In this document: positions 59,231-64,000 of the stretch, piece after piece
How the letters are laid out: each line of letters opens with the position of its first letter
Position numbering within the stretch: the stretch's first letter is position 1
Origin: Phycomyces blakesleeanus NRRL 1555(-)
Lineage: Eukaryota > Mucoromycota > Mucoromycetes > Mucorales > Phycomycetaceae
Length of the DNA stretch: 64,000 bases
NCBI RefSeq assembly: GCF_001638985.1
Contig: NW_017265139.1
Coordinates: 1,736,001 to 1,800,000, forward strand
Direction: 5' to 3'
Made by a program: the position numbers and the translations under genes
Notes under the pieces: model-generated
Seen by the model: the letters and a program-made list of their open reading frames with translations, nothing else
The model's database searches: none
Told to the model about the DNA's origin: nothing

Positions 59231-59503
59231 TTATTTTCTCTTCTTTATGACCTTTTTGTAGGTCTTCTTGCCTGACAAAAGATCAACATAATCAGGCTTC
59301 TCTTTTTCTTCGGGCTTTGTTGGGTTTGTAGTGGTCTTTTTCACAGGCACGTCAATGTCCATGGCTGCCTCGACAAGAGTCTTCTTCTTTGTGGGAGTGG
59401 TTCGTTTGGCAACACTTGCAGCAGGATCAGCTACTTTCTTAAGAGCAAGGCCCTCCTTTTCCTTCTTAGTTGGTCGTCGATAGAACTTTGCACTCTTTCC
59501 CAT
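59231..59503 (-). CDS. Small lysine-rich protein, 90 residues, probably nuclear/nucleolar
   Basis: Single-exon frame with ATG at 59503 and Lys/Thr/Pro-rich composition. The N terminus MGKSAKFYRRPTKKEKEG and the C-terminal DLLSGKKTYKKVIKKRK are highly basic, with a short acidic DIDVP segment between, as in small ribosome-biogenesis or nucleolar proteins. No defined domain is recognised. Position between Argonaute and eEF1B suggests no operon-like link in a eukaryote. It is kept as a gene because it is GC-richer than the flanks and starts and ends with clear low-redundancy motifs. Confidence 0.65.
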   Translation of the reverse strand: MGKSAKFYRRPTKKEKEGLALKKVADPAASVAKRTTPTKKKTLVEAAMDIDVPVKKTTTNPTKPEEKEKPDYVDLLSGKKTYKKVIKKRK

Positions 59504-60091
59504 TAGATGTTAACGATTATGAAGTACTGGAAAACAAGAGGAAAAATCACAGTGCCTAAATTTGGGTAATGCGAAAGTCTAAGCCACCCTATTTTTTTAT
59601 GTTTCTGTTTTTCCTTTGGATTGTCAAAGCTTTGACTCCTCTCCATCAATACATGTTTCTGAGACCAACGAGATATTCTTTGTTTGAGACAGGACTATTT
59701 TGTTGACTCCTTTTTCTTAATGTTTCTCATTTTCCCAAGGCGCTTTTGAATTAACCCAGAAAGTGATCGAATTGAGCGTGCTATGCATTCCTCCTTCTAT
59801 CAAAGTAATCTTTATAGTATTGATATTTCTATTCACGTTGATAAATTATAATGTATATATATATATATATGTATATTACGAATATTAAAAAGAGCTTCTT
59901 TAAGAAAATTTCATATTTAAAATATTTAAACTTGCATTGGCTTTGCTCTCACAAGTCTTGTACCTCCACTTACATCTCCGACAACAAGCCACCATAATGG
60001 CCGCAGTGCAGTCTCGTTGAATAAAGTAGAAAAAATTTTGAGGGTCAGACTTTGTCCCTTCTTTCTTACCTTTCAACCATAACAAAAGAAA
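59504..60091. promoter_or_regulatory. Divergent promoter region, small basic protein / eEF1B
   Basis: 588 bp between divergent starts. Contains an AT run (59853-59872). The GC-richer stretch 59938-60075 right before the eEF1B ATG fits a strong promoter and leader. No gene is supported. Confidence 0.5.
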
Positions 60092-60979
60092 ATGTCCTTC
60101 ACTCTCGAGACTAAGTTGGCCTTCAAGGTCCTTGACGGTTATTTTGAGAACTACTCTTATGTTAAGGGGTAAACATTTTTCCTTTTTCAATATATTTATG
60201 CTCCTAAACGCGTCAAACTCAAGTTATTAATAATTTAATAGTAACGAGGCCTCTGCTGCCGATAAGGAAGTCTTCGAGGCTCTCCCCGAGGGTCCTTCCC
60301 CCTCTGCCTTCCCCCACTTGGCTAGATGGTACAACCACATTGCCATCGTCAAGGGCTATACCATCAAGTAAGTACTATACAAAAATCACAAGAATTACAA
60401 TTTTTACTGACACCATACTTTTTTTAAGGGCTGCTGTCGAGGGCTCCGTTGCCGCTCACGCCAAGGAGGTCGTAGCTGCTGAGGAGGATGAAGATGATAT
60501 TGACCTGTTCGGTTCCGATGATGAGGAGGTTGATGAGGAGGCCGAGAAGGTCAAGGCCCAGCGTCTTGCTGAGTACCAGGCCAAGAAGGCTAACAAGCCC
60601 AAGACCATTGCCAAGACCACCATTACCCTCGATGTCAAGCCCTGGGATGATGAGACCGATATGGAGGCTCTCACCAAGGCTGTTAAGGAAATCGCCATGG
60701 ATGGTCTTTTGTGGGGTGGTTCCCAGTTGGTTGCCATTGGTTTCGGTATCAAGAAGCTCCAGATCAACTGTGTTGTTGAGGACGAGAAGGTAATTATCAT
60801 TTTTTTGTTTTTGAAACAAAAATCAAAAAATACATGAAGGGGTTCTTTTTTTTGCTGACAATTTCTTCTTTTTTTTTTTACAATTACTATAGGTCTCCAT
60901 GGATGACCTTTCTGACAAGATCACTGACTTGGAAGACTTTGTCCAATCCGTTGATGTTGCTGCTATGCAGAAGATCTAA
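60092..60979 (+). CDS. EFB1: Translation elongation factor eEF1B alpha (EF-1 beta)
   Basis: Guanine-nucleotide exchange factor for eEF1A. Exons 60092-60168, 60242-60367, 60429-60789 and 60893-60979; 216 residues, the normal length. The N-terminal domain (LARWYNHI) is followed by the acidic linker [15 protein letters not shown], including the conserved DLFGSD, then the exchange domain with [41 protein letters not shown] and the C terminus [12 protein letters not shown], whose Lys in the last residues is catalytic in yeast. Strong codon bias indicates very high expression. Confidence 0.97.
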
Positions 60980-61163
60980 GATCTTTAATTGTTTGCCACA
61001 TTGGTCATTTACCTCTTAATAAACACCCAAAACTCTCAACCAACGTTCTTTTATATAAGTCTTGTTTTAGAATTGGAAGAATGCGAATAAGAATTTCAAC
61101 TATAAGAACCACTAACCAGAATAGAAAAATACCACTAATCTCTCTCCTTCGCTCTTTTCTTTA

Positions 61164-62203
61164 ATGGCACAAAAAGTTTTTTCTACAAAACAAAGATATA
61201 TGTGGGTTGACGAGGTCCTTTCGGCTTCAAACTATTATGATATGCTTGACATCCCTTCAAATGCAACACCTGAAGATATTAGACAGGCATATATAAAAAA
61301 GAGTCGTGTCTGTCACCCTGACAGATTTGTACCGCCTTACCCACCAGCTACAGAAAGTTTTCAAGGTTTGGGGAAAACAAAACAAGCCTTTTACGATGAC
61401 AATCTTGACCATTATTTGCTTGTGTTGTAAAGCTCTATCTCTTGCATACAATACTTTGAGAGTACCCAATTCTCGATGGAAATATGATATGAAGCGTCAA
61501 TGTTCATACACTTATCACAACACGCTTGACACAGATGACCCATTTGAGCACGTATTTGCACAGGCAAGTTTACGATTGACAAAATAAATTGGATTATGGA
61601 GGGGTATTTACTCCTTTTAATACTGCTAGTTATATAATGAAATCCTTCAAGGCCAATTTCACACTCTGCGAACAGTTTTAAGTAAGTGATAGGAAACCTC
61701 AAGTTTTAAAAAGTAACGCAATTATCTTTAAAATAGATTCCTTGAGAGAGACATATTCGATTCAATGGATGAACGATCAGATGATATCTTATCTTGAATT
61801 GAGCCTTACAAAGATTCATTCGATCTATACATGAAAGTATCATATTTATAAGAATAATTCTCTATAAATTGAATAGGTAATCACAGTTCTTGTAACATTT
61901 CTTTTTCTTTTTCTTTTAGTGGTCAACACTTGCTGTACAATAGCTCGGTTTGAGATACTTCAGATATATGAACTCCAAAGCAAACAACGAGAACTATCCT
62001 ATTTTGACATTCGCCTCCGTCTTCAACATTCCATTAGCATTTCTAAGATCTTGATATCCTTACCCCTTCGTGCCAGTACCTTTGCTTCTAATCCAACCCA
62101 AAAACAAACACCACCAGCCGATAATGGATTACTAGGATCAAAAGTTGAACAGTTTCTCAAAAATGTCTTGCGTGTACTAGAGATAGGCGAGGCATATATT
62201 TAA
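61164..62203 (+). CDS. J-domain (Hsp40-type) protein with odd splice sites
   Basis: Hsp70 co-chaperone-like protein. The J domain is clear: NYYDMLDIPSNATPEDIRQAY, the HPD motif in CHPDRF, ATESFQALSLAYNTL. Exons 61164-61365, 61433-61563, 61630-61681, 61737-61832 and 61920-62203 give 254 residues ending at TAA. The C-terminal half (GQFHTLRTVLNSLRETYS..., ARFEILQIYELQSKQRELSY) resembles fungal J proteins with a membrane-linked helical C terminus, though the usual hydrophobic middle appears missing. Intron 61564-61629 needs a GC donor (GCAAGT). The next-but-one, 61833-61919, needs a GA donor (GAAAGT) to keep the frame; otherwise a TGA ends the protein at 61832-61834. The gene could thus be a functional gene with rare splicing or a recent pseudogene. 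Confidence 0.72.
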
Positions 62204-62454
62204 ACTACAATTCAGGAAATAACTAAAACAAGATGAAGAAATAAATAAAAATAAAAGGATGGCAATTTTTTTTTCAATTACACATACAGAACATAATAAT
62301 AAACATATATCTTTACCGATAACATCATACAACAAGCTGTAAGGTCGTGGCTTGAACCAAATAGAACCATCGATTTTCGGCATATCTTCTGCTCATACAT
62401 TTTTCTCTTTATCGTCCATTTCATCGTTTTTGAGATATATAGTATTGAGAAAGA

Positions 62455-64000
62455 ATGCCTGTACTTCCAACTACTACCTCTGCACCAATCCCATGGCTCT
62501 CGACAAAGCCGGTCATATTATGGTTTCATGACCCAGGAGTGGTATTCACACAAGATGCTGTCATCAATCCAGATCATTTTCCGAACATTAGAGATGGACA
62601 GCTCTTGAGAATACATTTCCCGCGTAGTGGTTCTCATCCACCAGTGACATTACCAGGACCTACTAGCCCTCAACAGTCAGGGAATTCACTATCTCAACCA
62701 TTCTCATTAGCACAGTTTGAAAGAGACCCCTTGATTGTAAAGGCAGCATGCGTCGATCGTGAATTACTTGTGCGCCAACAGCATCTCCAGGTAAAAATAT
62801 ATGCCTATAATTTAAAAGACCAATAGGATATTTAACGTCATTATTATTATTTTTTAAAAACGCTTATTCAATACCCCTCCCCCCTATGTACATACAAAAA
62901 AATCTGTTAGATATCTGTTTCGCGTGACATTGCCGAAAGATTCAATATTAGATTTCGCCCTGAAGTTTATGTTGAATTAGTAAGTACATATATACATAAA
63001 ATGCTGCTACATTATATCTAATTTGACTTAGATTGATTCTAGTTCTGTAACTCTTAGTCATGTCGAGCTATGGTTTAAAGAGCAATACCTTGGAAGAAGT
63101 GACATGTGGCGGCTACAGCAGAGCCTCAAGGGAGCTTGTGTCTATGTCGAGAAGAAGTTAGTTTTTGCTGGTGTTATAAAGGCCACCGTAAAAAAGCTAT
63201 ATAATGACGGACAAGAGGTTAGAAAGGACAAATTTATATTCAAAAGTTTAATATCCTTAATCATGAAAAGAAAACATATTCTGATTTTCTTAAGGGGCTA
63301 TATAGGTCAGCTCAGGTTATATAAGCGATAGTACGCGTATGATTTTTCGCTCAGGTTCAGCCAAGTATTTTGTGTATATTCAAATGTCGCGCGAGATGTG
63401 GGAATTTGATGAAGACGGCGAACTCTACTTTGAAAAAGTTGTAAACAACTTTTTACCCCAGTTATTTCAGAGATGGAAGGATATGGGTACCAATCACGTA
63501 GTATCTATTGTACTATTTACGCGCGTGTTTTATGATGCAGATGATCCGCTTGACAATATGGTCAATCAGGCTGAAGATGGCCGGTTTTACAAAGACTTTT
63601 ACAAGGTTCTAGCAGACTGGGAAACCACTGATGATTGGATGTCCATCATCGGTCCCCTCAAAAAAGAGCAGCTCAAATTTCAACAACAAGTGCTCACTCG
63701 TACCGACGATGGGAAAACTATCGTATGTGGACGAATGGGAATGGCATTTGAAGGAAATCTACTTGAAGCTGTCAATTTGGCCCTTAATCCTTTCGAAAAG
63801 CACTATGTTGATCGTGATTTGATGCGCACTGGTCTATCTATCATCCTGATCACACCTGGTGCTGGGAAATTTTCAGTAAACAAAAAACTTCTTCGGTTAA
63901 CAAACGAAAGAATGACCGACAATGGCATTGCCATGGACCTTGTTTGTCTGTCTCCTTTACCACTCCATATCACACCTTTACTGTTCTATATTTCATCAGC
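62455..64000 (+). CDS. IML1: IML1/DEPDC5, GATOR1 (SEACIT) subunit, 5' part
   Basis: Component of the vacuolar GAP complex that turns off TORC1 when amino acids are scarce. Exons 62455-62790, 62911-62979, 63032-63217 and 63306 onward; the gene runs past the right edge. Recognisable IML1 segments: the N-terminal KVWLHD-like start (here PVILWFHDPGVVF), VELWFKEQYLGRSDMWRL, GACVYVEKKLVFAGVIKATV, SRMIFRSGSAKYFVYIQMSREMW-type block, FTRVFYDADDP and GRMGMAFEGNLLEAVNLALNPFEKHYVDRDLMRTGLSIILITPG. All of these belong to the conserved N-terminal region; the DEP domain would lie beyond 64000. A Pro/Ser/Gln linker (62640-62700) is fungal-type. Confidence 0.93.

Overview
This is nuclear DNA of a filamentous fungus, most likely an early-diverging one (Mucoromycota). 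The genes are dense in introns, which are mostly 45-120 nt with GT..AG ends and CTAAT/CTAAC-like branch sites. Intergenic DNA is very AT-rich with many microsatellites. The gene set fits: lanosterol synthase, a BRE4/FUSC-type membrane protein, two GH20 hexosaminidases, an Argonaute, an SS18-like coactivator, and an HMIT-type inositol transporter whose loop resembles those of animal and plant relatives. The phylum is inferred from gene content and architecture; no similarity search was possible.

Layout. 1-1266: 3' part of lanosterol synthase (+). 1719-6207: 1302-residue FUSC/ArAE-like membrane protein (+). 6336-7607: MBOAT/wax-synthase-like acyltransferase (-) with an 18-nt microexon. 8096-9977: DCAF7/WDR68 WD40 protein (-). 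11053-12800: multi-membrane-span GT31 glycosyltransferase (+). 14289-14873: C2H2 zinc-finger protein (-). 15565-17493: histone acetyltransferase HAT1 (-), sharing a promoter with the Fcf2 rRNA-processing factor (17941-19162, +). 19831-21684: seven-span receptor-like protein (-). 21685-27256: an AT-rich desert with traces of decayed coding sequence. 27257-28164: exon-junction protein Y14 (-). 30516-32912: inositol transporter (+) with a small inverted-repeat element just upstream. 33275-33975 and 39431-40557: NHP2 and GAR1, two H/ACA snoRNP proteins (-). 34216-35448: Csm3/Tipin (+). 35637-37979: mitochondrial ClpX (-). 38315-38998: orphan protein (-). 41150-43658: SS18/SSXT-domain protein with three long polyglutamine runs (+). 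44486-46382 (-) and 46808-49537 (+): a divergent pair of GH20 beta-N-acetylhexosaminidases. 52361-55644: PMC1-like Ca2+-ATPase (+). 55878-58727: Argonaute (+). 59231-59503: small lysine-rich protein (-). 60092-60979: eEF1B-alpha (+). 61164-62203: J-domain protein (+). 62455-64000: 5' part of IML1/DEPDC5 (+), cut by the window edge.

The genes do not form one pathway; they are mainly housekeeping genes. Loose themes are ribosome/RNA biology (Fcf2, NHP2, GAR1, Y14, eEF1B, Argonaute), chromatin (HAT1, SS18-like, Csm3) and cell wall/membrane (ERG7, GT31, GH20 pair, transporters). Several gene pairs are divergent and probably share promoters.

Exon models were built by hand. For every complete model the exon lengths sum to a multiple of three and the junctions keep family motifs intact. 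The most interesting signals are splicing oddities: three GC-AG introns with the same GCAAGT donor, one apparent GA-AG intron or broken donor, coding microexons of 18 and 24 nt, and three introns of 3n length. Others are a 180-bp element with 14-bp terminal inverted repeats next to a transporter start, decayed coding relics in the deserts, and an Argonaute with the codon bias of a very highly expressed gene. No clearly novel multi-gene system was seen.
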